Assembly: GCA_002494645.1 (NCBI GenBank)
Contig: DACE01000026.1
Coordinates: 22,912 to 75,192 of the forward strand
DNA from: Euryarchaeota archaeon UBA256
GTDB lineage: Archaea; Thermoplasmatota; Poseidoniia; Poseidoniales; Poseidoniaceae
DNA: 52,281 nucleotides
Direction of reading: 5' to 3'
The notes under the pieces are model-generated. The model saw nothing but the letters and a program-made list of their open reading frames with translations. It was not told where the DNA came from and ran no database searches. The translations under genes and the position numbers were made by a program. Of the stretch, positions 44,651-52,281 are shown piece after piece; within the stretch, counting starts at the first letter, position 1; each line of letters opens with the position of its first letter.

Positions 44651-46453
44651 TCAAACACTGAAGATGCTGCTTGCGCCCTCGAGCAAGACTGCAGTAAAGA
44701 GTGATGCAATCCCTGCAACCCACGTCAACTGGATCATCTGACCAACCGCACTGGTTTTTGTGCCACCACGTAACCTCGTTGCGATTGAAGATACGGCAAT
44801 GACCTGCATCAAGATGAGAAGAGAAATGATGATTTTGAACATACGGATATTTTCATCCACTGACGATGCGTCTTCCATGACTGGCAATGCCACGCCTCCG
44901 CCGAAATCCGAAATGGCACTAACATCTGTATCTACCAAACCACTGGCGACACCAGCAATGGCTTCTCCGAGTTGTAGAACAATGGCCGTCGTCACGTTCA
45001 GGGAAGCGACGCTGGAAATCAAAAGACCAAGGGCTACACCCCACATGGTATTGGCCGAGAGCGACCTTCGATTTCTCAGCGAGAGAAGATTTCCCACCGA
45101 CCGTGAGACCATTTCTGCAGTTTCGGCGGGCTTTCCAGACGATTGTGACCCTTCGATGTAAATACGAGTATAGCGGGAGATAACAGCAGAATTGGTATCA
45201 GCGTTGAAGTAATCCCATGCCCTATCGGAATCGATTCGGGTCGATAAACGCTTTTCGAGACGGTCAATGGAATTGTCCAGCATACCAAAGTCAATGCCAC
45301 GTAATGCCTTGATGGTTGCAGACGGTTCCGCTGAACGGGCTTGGGCGGTTCCACCCAATGCGCGGATAAAGTCCGGATAGGTTTCGTCCCGACGCTGAAT
45401 CTGATTCTCTTCTCTTCGGACCATGATTGCTGGAATCAGCAAGGGAGTAAATGGAATGGCGATAAAAATCAGCCCATACTTATCCCACTGTGAAGTGATG
45501 GCCTCCCAGGTCCACAACAGTGTCAAGGTGAACAAAACGATCAGCCCTGCGGCCACCAGCCCCGAGAGAATGAATGAACGGCGGAAGTTGATACGAAACG
45601 GCGTATCCATCTCATCACGAGCGAAGGTTTGATCCTTTGGAATCGTGGCTCTAAAGGCAAAAATTGCGCCTACTTGGATGAAGGTGAACATCAACGAAGC
45701 GAGGAGCAGGAAGCGCAAACGGCTTGCGATCTCAATCGGCGTATCGTTTTCGCCGCCGACCTCAAACAGCACCAAGTGAATGCCCGCAATCACCAGGCCA
45801 AACAAGCCAGCAGTAACGAGGGACACGTAGATTTCTTTGAGTGTGTCAACGGATTCCAGACGTGTGTCATAGAGGGTATTGTACTGCTCTGCGATGGTCT
45901 CTTGTTCCGAACGCATGAACTCATCAATGGGTTGTCCCGCTTCAATGGAAAAGGCCATTCGGTCGAGAAAATCAGACCATAAAGGGCTGGGGCTTTGCTG
46001 AGCAACGATACGAGCGGCTTCTGGAAGGGAGGTGTGCCATTTGTCCACAAGCGTTTCAATTCGCTTGACTTCGGCTGCCAATTCACCGTAATCTCGCATT
46101 TGCTTGAGAATGTCGAAGATGGATTGCGCACCAACTTCTCCAATTGAAAGAATACCCATTCTGGTGATGAACATGTGCATTTCAGCTTCGATGAGTGTTG
46201 CTGTACGTTGGACCTCGAGTATGGGGTAGGCAACGGCAGCAAGTGCAGCCATGATAGTGAGGAGAATGACGAAAAGAACACCGGTAAATCCTGCAAAGAG
46301 CGCCCCCTCACTCAGACCCCCTGTTAAGTAAACGATGACAAGCGAAATCAAAAATGTGACACCGACGACTGGGGCAACATAAATGCTAAGAAAGCGACCA
46401 ATCGGCATTTCAAGACGACGGAGGGCCAGTTGCCAAATTGGCATTCGCTCCAT
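44651..46453 (-). CDS. arlJ: archaellum membrane platform protein ArlJ (FlaJ)
   Basis: The polytopic membrane component on which the ArlI motor acts. The 600 residues contain two type II secretion F-like domains (about 120-210 and 380-490) between groups of hydrophobic helices. Motifs typical of the family include ESVDTLKEIYVSLVTAGLFG and FPDFIRALGGTAQARS-like sequence (YPDFIRALGGTAQARS here). I chose the ATG at 46453 because GAGGAG at the end of arlI lies about 10 bases before it; a start at 46492 would overlap arlI. It follows arlI, the invariant order. Confidence 0.94.
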   Translation of the reverse strand: MERMPIWQLALRRLEMPIGRFLSIYVAPVVGVTFLISLVIVYLTGGLSEGALFAGFTGVLFVILLTIMAALAAVAYPILEVQRTATLIEAEMHMFITRMGILSIGEVGAQSIFDILKQMRDYGELAAEVKRIETLVDKWHTSLPEAARIVAQQSPSPLWSDFLDRMAFSIEAGQPIDEFMRSEQETIAEQYNTLYDTRLESVDTLKEIYVSLVTAGLFGLVIAGIHLVLFEVGGENDTPIEIASRLRFLLLASLMFTFIQVGAIFAFRATIPKDQTFARDEMDTPFRINFRRSFILSGLVAAGLIVLFTLTLLWTWEAITSQWDKYGLIFIAIPFTPLLIPAIMVRREENQIQRRDETYPDFIRALGGTAQARSAEPSATIKALRGIDFGMLDNSIDRLEKRLSTRIDSDRAWDYFNADTNSAVISRYTRIYIEGSQSSGKPAETAEMVSRSVGNLLSLRNRRSLSANTMWGVALGLLISSVASLNVTTAIVLQLGEAIAGVASGLVDTDVSAISDFGGGVALPVMEDASSVDENIRMFKIIISLLILMQVIAVSSIATRLRGGTKTSAVGQMIQLTWVAGIASLFTAVLLEGASSIFSV

Positions 46454-46467
46454 GTTCCACCATCTCC

Positions 46468-48183
46468 TCACTTGTGATTGATGCCGACCCATGTGTCCAC
46501 GGACCGGCTGAAATGTTCCCAGCCGTTTGAATAATACAAACCCAGAAGGTCAAAGACGTCATCATAATGCGTCAAATCACGGTCGGCCATCCGTTGAATA
46601 GCATCTGCTCTCCGCAGCATTTCATCGTAAATGTCACGCTTATTGGCGAATCCTGCCATAGCAGCAATCTTGTTCTCAAGAAGATGGGATTGAAACATAC
46701 CACGGAAGTAATGCTTGTCTTTGACCGGGTCCCATTCAAACATACCACGGGTGAGAACACCATCGCTGTGCTTATTGTAGCCAATCACCTCATCAATTCC
46801 AGTGATACGACGGGCGATACCGCCACCAGGAGCTTCAACGACTTCTTGGAAGATTGCGAAGTTCAGGTTGTCAAAGAAACGAATTGGAACATTGATCGGG
46901 TCACCAGTAAACCGTTGAATCATCTTGACGATGGAGGATGCGTGGAAGGTCGCAATCACGGGGTGACCCGTTTGCATGGCTTGGAAGGCAGTTGCTCCTT
47001 CAACACCACGAATCTCACCGATGATGATGTAACGAGGACGACTACGAAGAGCGGCCTTGAGAAGGTCGAACATCTCGACTCGAGATTCTTCGTTTTTGGC
47101 ATCACGGGTGACCAAACGTTGCCAAATCTTGTGACGCACCTTCACTTCAGGCGTGTCTTCTGCGGAGTAAATCTTGACGTTGTGGTCGATGAATGGAAGA
47201 ATAGCGTTGAGGGTGGTGGTTTTACCCGATGCTGTTTCACCAGAAACCAATACGGACATACCGTACTCAAGACAGATCCAAATGTAGGCCGCTTGTTGCG
47301 CCGACATCGTACCCCACTTGATGAGCTGAACAACAGAAATCGTTTCTTCAGCGAATTTACGGATGGTGAACGAAGGTCCGAGCATGGACACGTCGTCAGA
47401 GAAAATAATGTTGATACGAGAGCCATCGAGCAGCACACCGTCAATAATCGGCTTGTTATCGGAAACAGGACGGCCGATACGCTCGGACATCGCCCTCAGA
47501 TAACGAGCGAGTAATTCTCGCTCTCTGAACCGAATGTTTGAGGTGACCATTCCGAAGACCTTGTGGTCCATGTGAATGTGCTTGAGACCAACCGAGTGAA
47601 TATCTTCAAGCATTTCGTCTGAGAGAAGAGGTTCAAGCGGCCCGTTACGAATCAAATCTCGTATGACCACGTAAGTCAGTCGTTCTCGCTGAGTTTGTGT
47701 GACGGTCAAACGTTTGTCATCCATTCCAACCATTTCCCACAAACGACCCTGGCGGCGAACAAGATTGTTGGCCTCCGTATCAAGAATCGTGTAGCGGTCA
47801 ATCATCTGTTCAAGGATATTTTCGAACTCATTGTCCGTCGTGAAGGAAGGTGCAGTAGGAGCCTCTTGGAGAAGCGTTTCAACCAATTCTCGTCGGATAT
47901 TCTCTTCCTCTTCAGTCAATTGCGGCTCGAGACCGAACCACATCACGGTGCCACCGCCCTCATCGTCAGCTGGCGGTTCGTAGATGTGAACGAAAATGGG
48001 TTCGCGAGTAATGTAGATGAGATTGAGAGGACGTTGCTTCATCGCATCACGGTCCAACGGGCCGTAATAGACTGGTCGCGAACCGTACATGGCTTCGAAG
48101 TCACGGACCCAATCCGCAACGTGCGGATAAGCAGCCATGACGCCGTTGAGGTCGCCTTTGGCAAATCGTGATTCGTCAGCCAT
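46468..48183 (-). CDS. arlI: archaellum motor ATPase ArlI (FlaI)
   Basis: The hexameric secretion-type ATPase that powers assembly and rotation. The 571 residues hold an N-terminal domain, Walker A SGETASGKTTT (K321), an Asp box (DTPEVKV region) and the Walker B-like stretch IIIGEIRGVEGATAFQAMQTGH followed by the His box ATFHASS. The length is typical. It starts 13 bases after arlH and ends 14 bases before arlJ. Confidence 0.97.
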   Translation of the reverse strand: MADESRFAKGDLNGVMAAYPHVADWVRDFEAMYGSRPVYYGPLDRDAMKQRPLNLIYITREPIFVHIYEPPADDEGGGTVMWFGLEPQLTEEEENIRRELVETLLQEAPTAPSFTTDNEFENILEQMIDRYTILDTEANNLVRRQGRLWEMVGMDDKRLTVTQTQRERLTYVVIRDLIRNGPLEPLLSDEMLEDIHSVGLKHIHMDHKVFGMVTSNIRFRERELLARYLRAMSERIGRPVSDNKPIIDGVLLDGSRINIIFSDDVSMLGPSFTIRKFAEETISVVQLIKWGTMSAQQAAYIWICLEYGMSVLVSGETASGKTTTLNAILPFIDHNVKIYSAEDTPEVKVRHKIWQRLVTRDAKNEESRVEMFDLLKAALRSRPRYIIIGEIRGVEGATAFQAMQTGHPVIATFHASSIVKMIQRFTGDPINVPIRFFDNLNFAIFQEVVEAPGGGIARRITGIDEVIGYNKHSDGVLTRGMFEWDPVKDKHYFRGMFQSHLLENKIAAMAGFANKRDIYDEMLRRADAIQRMADRDLTHYDDVFDLLGLYYSNGWEHFSRSVDTWVGINHK

Positions 48184-48196
48184 CTCAGATTCCCCC

Positions 48197-48931
48197 TCAG
48201 CTTACCGCCGTGATGTCAACGATGAAGCCCATGCCGGGCTCAACACGCCATCCAATTGATGTTTGAATCGGTCCTGCAGCTCGTAAGAAACGAGTTACCA
48301 CAATGTTTCGCTTAATCTCTCCACCAATCATGGCATTCTCCATGTCCAAAACAACCTCTGATGAGGCTCGCATGGAGTGGAGAAGTTTAGCATCCATTTC
48401 CTCAGGGTCAACACATAGCAAGAAGGAGCGCCCTTCACTCGCGATTTTGCGGAATTCTTGAAGCATAGCAAAGCGCGAACTGTCGTCCATGTCACTCGGC
48501 ATGAGCGAACTTGCTGAATCAAAGACGATCACGTCGGCTGCTGGCACGGCAGGACTGGCCAAGACATCAGCCAGTGTAACTTCCTCGCGAGCATCGGCAA
48601 TGGTTCCAAAGCGGCTCAGCACCATAAGGCGCCCACCGCGAATGGCCTCGGTCACACCGTATCCGATGCTTTCCATTTGCTCAATCCAACCTCGTGTCGT
48701 TAATTCAGTGGTGATTACCAAGACTTTGACGCCGTTTTCAAGCATTCCGTGGGTAAGGCGTTGAGAAATCAACGATTTTCCTGCCCCCACTTTGCCCTGT
48801 AGGATGTAGAGCGAACGGTTTGGCAGTCGTAGACCCATCGAATCCCCGAGAGAGTCGGTTTCAACCTCAAAGGGAAAACCATCTTCAATCGGTTTGTGAG
48901 CGATGAGGAAAGGATTTTCATCAAATTGCAT
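48197..48931 (-). CDS. arlH: archaellum RecA-like regulator ArlH (FlaH)
   Basis: A KaiC/RecA-like protein that binds ATP and works with ArlI and ArlJ at the motor base. It is 244 residues long, with Walker A GKVGAGKS (K52) and a Walker B strand DVIVFDSASSLM. TTELTTRGWIEQMESIGY is typical of the family. It overlaps the end of arlG by 11 bases, indicating coupled translation. Confidence 0.94.
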   Translation of the reverse strand: MQFDENPFLIAHKPIEDGFPFEVETDSLGDSMGLRLPNRSLYILQGKVGAGKSLISQRLTHGMLENGVKVLVITTELTTRGWIEQMESIGYGVTEAIRGGRLMVLSRFGTIADAREEVTLADVLASPAVPAADVIVFDSASSLMPSDMDDSSRFAMLQEFRKIASEGRSFLLCVDPEEMDAKLLHSMRASSEVVLDMENAMIGGEIKRNIVVTRFLRAAGPIQTSIGWRVEPGMGFIVDITAVS

Positions 48932-49403
48932 TCAATCTCACCTCTTCGTTGACCACTCTTGAGTGGACATGACCGTTGATGCTGGTTTCAGACAAACCGA
49001 TGAACAGCAATGAAACATCGTCTCCGTCTTGATAGGTAAATGGTGATGCAGTGAGTTCCAGCAGATGCCCGGGTAACCATGTTGCTCCACTCGGCAGGAT
49101 ACTGTCGGTCACGGTTGTCGGCGTTGCTCCGTCAATCTTTACTTCATAGGTCGTACTCATCTTTCCACTTCCTATGTTTTGGATGTAAAACGTAATTTCA
49201 GAGGTTGCGCTATCATAGGAGACCATCATCGGGTCACCGGCAAAGCCTATGGCGTAATCAGATGATTCTGCTCCCTTCTGCTCGGTGGCTTTGATACGCT
49301 GAGTTGCATCGCTCCATTCGGTGATAAGAATAGCACTTACACTCCCTGAGATCAGTAAAGCGGTCACCAGCATGATGAATGATGATGCGCCGCCGTCTGC
49401 CAT
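48921..49403 (-). CDS. arlG: archaellum stator protein ArlG (FlaG)
   Basis: A 160-residue protein with one N-terminal helix (SSFIMLVTALLISGSVSAILI) and an outside beta-sandwich of archaellin-like type (ITFYIQNIGSGKMSTTYEVKIDG). With ArlF it anchors the motor to the cell envelope. Assignment rests on the helix-plus-NTG/NIGSG pattern and the position between arlF and arlH. Confidence 0.86.
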   Translation of the reverse strand: MADGGASSFIMLVTALLISGSVSAILITEWSDATQRIKATEQKGAESSDYAIGFAGDPMMVSYDSATSEITFYIQNIGSGKMSTTYEVKIDGATPTTVTDSILPSGATWLPGHLLELTASPFTYQDGDDVSLLFIGLSETSINGHVHSRVVNEEVRLNAI

Positions 49404-49412
49404 GTTCTCTCC

Positions 49413-50054
49413 TCAAGCAAGTTGGTGCGCCACGGTGGTTGACCCAGCCGTAAGCGAAATTCGCGATTCACCGATCGACGTCGCATCGACCCAGTTGAGG
49501 TAGACAGTTTCTCCTGTGTACCATTTGCTGGATGAGATACTTGACGTGTAGATGGTGTCAAAAGTAATTGGATTGCTTCCGTCGGTAAAGACCCACATCG
49601 ACTCGTGATCTACGGTGACAACACCCGTATTGGTGAAGTTTGCATGAATCACATTTCCGAGCGTAGCAGTTACACTGCCGCCTGCCGCACTTGAACAGGT
49701 GGTTCCACAGGTAATCGTAATGAGAGGGGAACTGGAATAGTTTCCGTGGCTGGTGATCACCACAGAAATTATTGCACCAGTAACATCTACCGTATACGTT
49801 CCCTCAAAACCGCCTGAGGCGCTTAGGGTTCCGTTATTGTAATCCGCACCCGCTTGGGCGATGGTGAGGTCAACGACCGCACCCTCCCACAAGGTAGCAT
49901 CATCAATGCTGAAGGTAGGGACTGGGTCGCTCGCATCGTCAAGCCGATCAAGACCTGAATCGATTTGAGTTGAGATGGACGCGTACGCCATCGAAAAGAC
50001 CACCAGCATCGAAATGCCGATGATCAATCCACCAATACCCACCGAAGCACCCAT
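49413..50054 (-). CDS. arlF: archaellum stator protein ArlF (FlaF) with an inserted domain
   Basis: A 213-residue protein with an N-terminal helix (SVGIGGLIIGISMLVVFSMA) and an outside beta-sandwich. ArlF binds the S-layer and holds the motor in place. Residues about 66-133 look like an insertion between two sandwich strands: YNNGTLSASGGFEGTYTVD...AIISVVITSHGNYSSSPLITI, a glycine-rich module with the GSGYTSAPT-like pattern known from virus and secreted adhesive proteins. The usual strand pattern resumes at ANFTNTGVVTVD. The ATG at 50054 lies one base before the previous gene's stop region; upstream extension reads through arlCDE. Confidence 0.83.
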   Translation of the reverse strand: MGASVGIGGLIIGISMLVVFSMAYASISTQIDSGLDRLDDASDPVPTFSIDDATLWEGAVVDLTIAQAGADYNNGTLSASGGFEGTYTVDVTGAIISVVITSHGNYSSSPLITITCGTTCSSAAGGSVTATLGNVIHANFTNTGVVTVDHESMWVFTDGSNPITFDTIYTSSISSSKWYTGETVYLNWVDATSIGESRISLTAGSTTVAHQLA

Positions 50055-50055
50055 G

Positions 50056-50901
50056 TCAGGGTTCACCTCGTAGCTTTTGCAAATGTCGCCACGACGAGGC
50101 AAGAGCAGAGAACGTCAACAACTCGCGGTGAGGCAAGTGGTCGTTCAAGGCTGCATCTGCATCACCGGGGGATGCCAACTGAACAATCGCCAAAACGGCT
50201 GAACCTTCTGCGGGAGTCAGCATGCCAGAATCAATGGCTTTCTGGGTGAAACTCACCGCTGCCATTCCGGACATGTTATCCAACAGCAATGCTGCTATTG
50301 TTGGGGCACCGGTTTGTTGACCGGATGAACCGCCGCTGGACTGAGGAGCCACCAGGAAGGGGTTTGCTTCGAGGGCTTGTGCCTCGTAGAGTTCCACCAA
50401 GGGTGCTTCGTCATGTTCCATCATGCGATTGATTCCTCCGAGTTCCACAACTTCACCAGAAGCGGTGATGATGCGGTCGCCGGATTGGCTACCTTCCGAA
50501 GTATCGTCGTCGCTTTCGCCTGCATCAGTTACATCGGCTTCGGAAGGCGCTGGGCTCTCCTCTAACCGAATCTCAACCATACGCAACACGTCTTCAACCA
50601 TGTCAAGGCGACTGCTGATGAGTCGCTCGAGACCTGATGTGTCAACCGTGGTTTGTACCGGTGCAGGTGCACTTTGTGGTGACAGGGTTGCTGCTACCGT
50701 TGGTACACTCTGCTGACTGTTGATCCTTGCTCTTGTTGGGCCTGGAGAGATGGTCCATGCATCCTCTTCACTCAGCATTCCCTGTTCTGGGAAAGGCACC
50801 TGCTCAATGGCCACATTGGCCAAGATTTTCAAGCGCTCTTCGCTAAGTTGCTGATCTGCGGATTTTCCACCTTCCGAGTTTCCACTAAATGGCCATGCCA
50901 T
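50056..50901 (-). CDS. ArlC/D/E-like cytoplasmic archaellum protein
   Basis: A 281-residue soluble protein between the archaellins and arlF, the place normally held by arlC, arlD and arlE, which link the motor to chemotaxis signalling. A coiled-coil stretch (SGLERLISSRLDMVEDVLRMVEIRL without the full run) is typical of ArlC. The C-terminal 75 residues (AIDSGMLTPAEGSAVLAIVQL, HRELLTFSALASSWRHLQKL) have the size and helical pattern of the ArlD/E domain. A long acidic Ser/Asp/Glu linker lies between. One gene may thus replace several. GGAGG is 9 bases before the ATG. Confidence 0.68.
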   Translation of the reverse strand: MAWPFSGNSEGGKSADQQLSEERLKILANVAIEQVPFPEQGMLSEEDAWTISPGPTRARINSQQSVPTVAATLSPQSAPAPVQTTVDTSGLERLISSRLDMVEDVLRMVEIRLEESPAPSEADVTDAGESDDDTSEGSQSGDRIITASGEVVELGGINRMMEHDEAPLVELYEAQALEANPFLVAPQSSGGSSGQQTGAPTIAALLLDNMSGMAAVSFTQKAIDSGMLTPAEGSAVLAIVQLASPGDADAALNDHLPHRELLTFSALASSWRHLQKLRGEP

Positions 50902-50914
50902 TCTTCATTCCTCC

Positions 50915-50945
50915 TTCAGTATTCGAGATAAATCTCGAATCTGAA
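50915..50945 (-). promoter_or_regulatory. intercistronic hairpin after the archaellin genes
   Basis: ATTCGAGA (50921-50928) and TCTCGAAT (50933-50940) form a perfect stem with loop TAAA. Flanking TTCAG (50915-50919) and CTGAA (50941-50945) extend it past a single bulged base to about 13 pairs. It fills almost the whole gap between the second archaellin stop and the ArlCDE ribosome-binding site (GGAGG), which directly follows. No T-run follows. It could attenuate transcription, mark processing or protect the archaellin mRNA. Confidence 0.75.
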
Positions 50946-50946
50946 A

Positions 50947-51507
50947 TCAAATGACAGGCGTACCTGCAGTGTTTCCGCCAGCAGGAACTTGCAACAATTC
51001 GTAGGTTGTTCCGCCATTGTCAACGTGGAGGTATAGTGGGATGTCTTCACCAGCAGCGGGTGCAGCACATGCACCTGCTGGAATCACGAGGACATATCCA
51101 GTACTCGGTTGAAGGGTAGTCACACCAGCGGCGGCCCTTGTGCCCATGTCGAGCACGTTGGTTGCTGCAAGAGTTCCGTCAACAACTGTAGCCGAAGCAG
51201 TACAGAAGAGTTGGAAGCGGATTTGATTCGCATTGGTTGGATCGCTACCGGGTGAGAGACGAGCGTACAACTCGTAGTTGGTAACAGTCTGACCCGTGTA
51301 AGCCTGGTTGATGGAAAGTTTACCGCTCATTGAGTCGGCAGTATCCTCGCCAGTAGCTTGGGCGTTTTGCTGAAGTTTCTCCGCAGTTTGGATGATTACG
51401 GCTGCTGCAACGGCTGCGACCAGAATCAATGCGATGAACACAATCATTGCACCGATACCGATAGCGGCCATTTCGTCGTTCTTTTCACGGTTCGTATTGG
51501 TCTTCAA
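50947..51507 (-). CDS. arlB: archaellin 2 (FlaB-type)
   Basis: A filament subunit of 186 residues. After a short charged leader (REKNDEMAA) comes IGIGAMIVFIALILVAAVAA, the archaellin helix, to be cut by the ArlK/PibD peptidase just before it. The outside domain is beta-rich with several cysteines (LFCTAS, AGACAAP). It starts with TTG in a TTGA overlap with the stop of archaellin 1. The first 45 mature residues are almost identical to archaellin 1 and the rest has diverged. Confidence 0.93.
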   Translation of the reverse strand: MKTNTNREKNDEMAAIGIGAMIVFIALILVAAVAAAVIIQTAEKLQQNAQATGEDTADSMSGKLSINQAYTGQTVTNYELYARLSPGSDPTNANQIRFQLFCTASATVVDGTLAATNVLDMGTRAAAGVTTLQPSTGYVLVIPAGACAAPAAGEDIPLYLHVDNGGTTYELLQVPAGGNTAGTPVI

Positions 51508-52070
51508 ATAACCACACTCCCTGCTGCAACTGAACCGCCGTACTTGAGTACTTCATACGTGAAGCCACCGCCACCGGACTGAACCACGAAGGTGTGGTCT
51601 GTGTTGGTAGCTGGAGCGCACGTAGCTGGCGTGATGGTGACATCGTAGGTTTGCCCGGCGACCAAAGTCGTTGCGGTAGCACCGCCAACGACTGCTGCGA
51701 CCGTTGAGGTAGCACCAGTAGTTGTACCAAAGTCACCTGCATCGATACCGCCTGCACAGACGATGTTGAAGTCAACTGCTGCGGCTGGGACGTTGTCCGA
51801 GCCAGGAGCCAACTCAAAGGTCATGTGCAGAGCACCGGCCGTTGGGATGACGACATTGAGAATTGAGACCTTTGAGGCCATCATATCGGTCGTGTCTTCA
51901 CCCGTACTTTGTGCGTTTTGTTGCAGCTTTTCAGCCGTCTGTATAATGACGGCAGCTGCCACCGCAGCAACCAGAATGAGAGCAATGAACACAATCATTG
52001 CCCCAATACCGATCGCAGCGACGTTATCGCTTTGTTCGTTCTTCATTTCGTTCTTCATATTTTTCACCAT
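51504..52070 (-). CDS. arlB: archaellin 1 (FlaB-type)
   Basis: The first gene of the archaellum operon, 188 residues. The leader MVKNMKNEMKNEQSDNVAA is followed by the archaellin helix IGIGAMIVFIALILVAAVAA, and processing should occur just before it. The globular part is beta-rich with cysteines (FNIVCAGG, PATCAP) and ends VAAGSVVI. Three Met codons (52070, 52058, 52046) could start it; I chose the first, which has GGGGGA upstream. The open frame continues to 52256, but that upstream part is structured leader sequence and not archaellin-like. Confidence 0.92.
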   Translation of the reverse strand: MVKNMKNEMKNEQSDNVAAIGIGAMIVFIALILVAAVAAAVIIQTAEKLQQNAQSTGEDTTDMMASKVSILNVVIPTAGALHMTFELAPGSDNVPAAAVDFNIVCAGGIDAGDFGTTTGATSTVAAVVGGATATTLVAGQTYDVTITPATCAPATNTDHTFVVQSGGGGFTYEVLKYGGSVAAGSVVI

Positions 52071-52281
52071 TTTGTTTTTTTTGTCCCCCGCTTCTTGCGG
52101 GTGGAATCGGATGTGGTCAAGAACTACCTCCTTGACCAAGGTTGATACGAAGTGGCATGCGTAGTGTAGCCACTTCATCGGAACCGAGCGTTCGGATAAA
52201 GGGAACTTCCTCGGCAAGGAAGCCCGGCGGTATCCAAGGGGTAAGAAGAATTTCACTCAAAGGCTCCATTGAGCGGTTTTG
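52071..52281 (-). promoter_or_regulatory. structured leader and promoter region of the archaellum operon
   Basis: About 210 bases upstream of archaellin 1 with at least four inverted repeats: CTTCCT/AGGAAG (52206-52222), GAAGTGGC/GCCACTTC (52149-52176, perfect 8 bp), TGGTCAAG/CTTGACCA (52114-52138, perfect 8 bp) and CCCGC/GCGGG (52087-52101). A weaker CCGA/TCGG pair is near 52184-52195. TTTATC on the minus strand near 52196-52201 may be a TATA element, which would place the middle hairpins in the 5' untranslated leader. The last hairpin ends at the GGGGGA before the start codon. Confidence 0.55.

Noticed and set aside
52071..52256. Extension of archaellin 1 to a start at 52256
   Set aside because: The added 62 residues are basic and Trp/His-rich, unlike a prepilin leader, and the DNA there is a series of inverted repeats.
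1..52281. CRISPR array, insertion sequence or prophage
   Set aside because: No regularly spaced direct repeats, transposase, integrase or phage structural gene was seen on either strand.

Overview
The window reads as a piece of a planktonic marine euryarchaeon of the Marine Group II type (order Poseidoniales, class Thermoplasmata or close to it). This rests on the gene mix, not on a database match. Archaeal information-processing genes are present (Pelota, the small subunit of DNA polymerase D, NOB1) together with a complete archaellum assembly operon. They sit beside bacterial-type genes (formate-tetrahydrofolate ligase, pirin, PolX, a MacB-like ABC exporter) and very large acidic secreted proteins. 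tRNA genes lack an encoded CCA. Coding density is high and base composition is even; I see no insertion sequence, integrase, phage gene or CRISPR array.

Layout. 1-8395 is a housekeeping block: an OB-fold membrane protein paired with a flotillin, formate-THF ligase, Pelota, a small unknown gene, tRNA-Val(UAC), PncC, the DP1 subunit of PolD and a HAD phosphatase. 8395-31490 is a cell-surface block read leftwards. It holds a 4613-residue surface protein, a 1049-residue secreted CARDB/FN3 protein with its own TATA box and terminator, and a two-gene MacB/FtsX-type ABC transporter. 31515-44173 is a second housekeeping block: ubiquitin-like SAMP/MoaD protein, TatA, NOB1, a DedA-type protein, tRNA-Glu(UUC), peroxiredoxin, pirin, flavin reductase, glutaredoxin, a serine hydrolase, a lipoprotein, a membrane pyrophosphatase of the K+-dependent sequence type, a NifU-type scaffold, PolX and endonuclease III. 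44180-52070 is the archaellum operon read leftwards: two archaellins, an ArlCDE-like protein, ArlF, ArlG, ArlH, ArlI, ArlJ and a small membrane protein.

The most unusual object is the giant surface protein. It starts with a signal anchor and a WapA/RHS-type N-terminal module without RHS repeats. It continues through two extremely tyrosine-rich stretches, long beta-helix regions, a CBM9-like domain and cadherin-like repeats. It then crosses the membrane and runs without a stop into a complete type IV pilin of the AVSPV class. This looks like a polyprotein or a pilus-anchored adhesin, with prepilin peptidase as the likely processing enzyme. Other points worth checking are a repeat-module insertion inside ArlF, a strong hairpin between the archaellin genes and the rest of the archaellum operon, a run of hairpins in the archaellin leader, and a possible beta-propeller inside the ABC permease.
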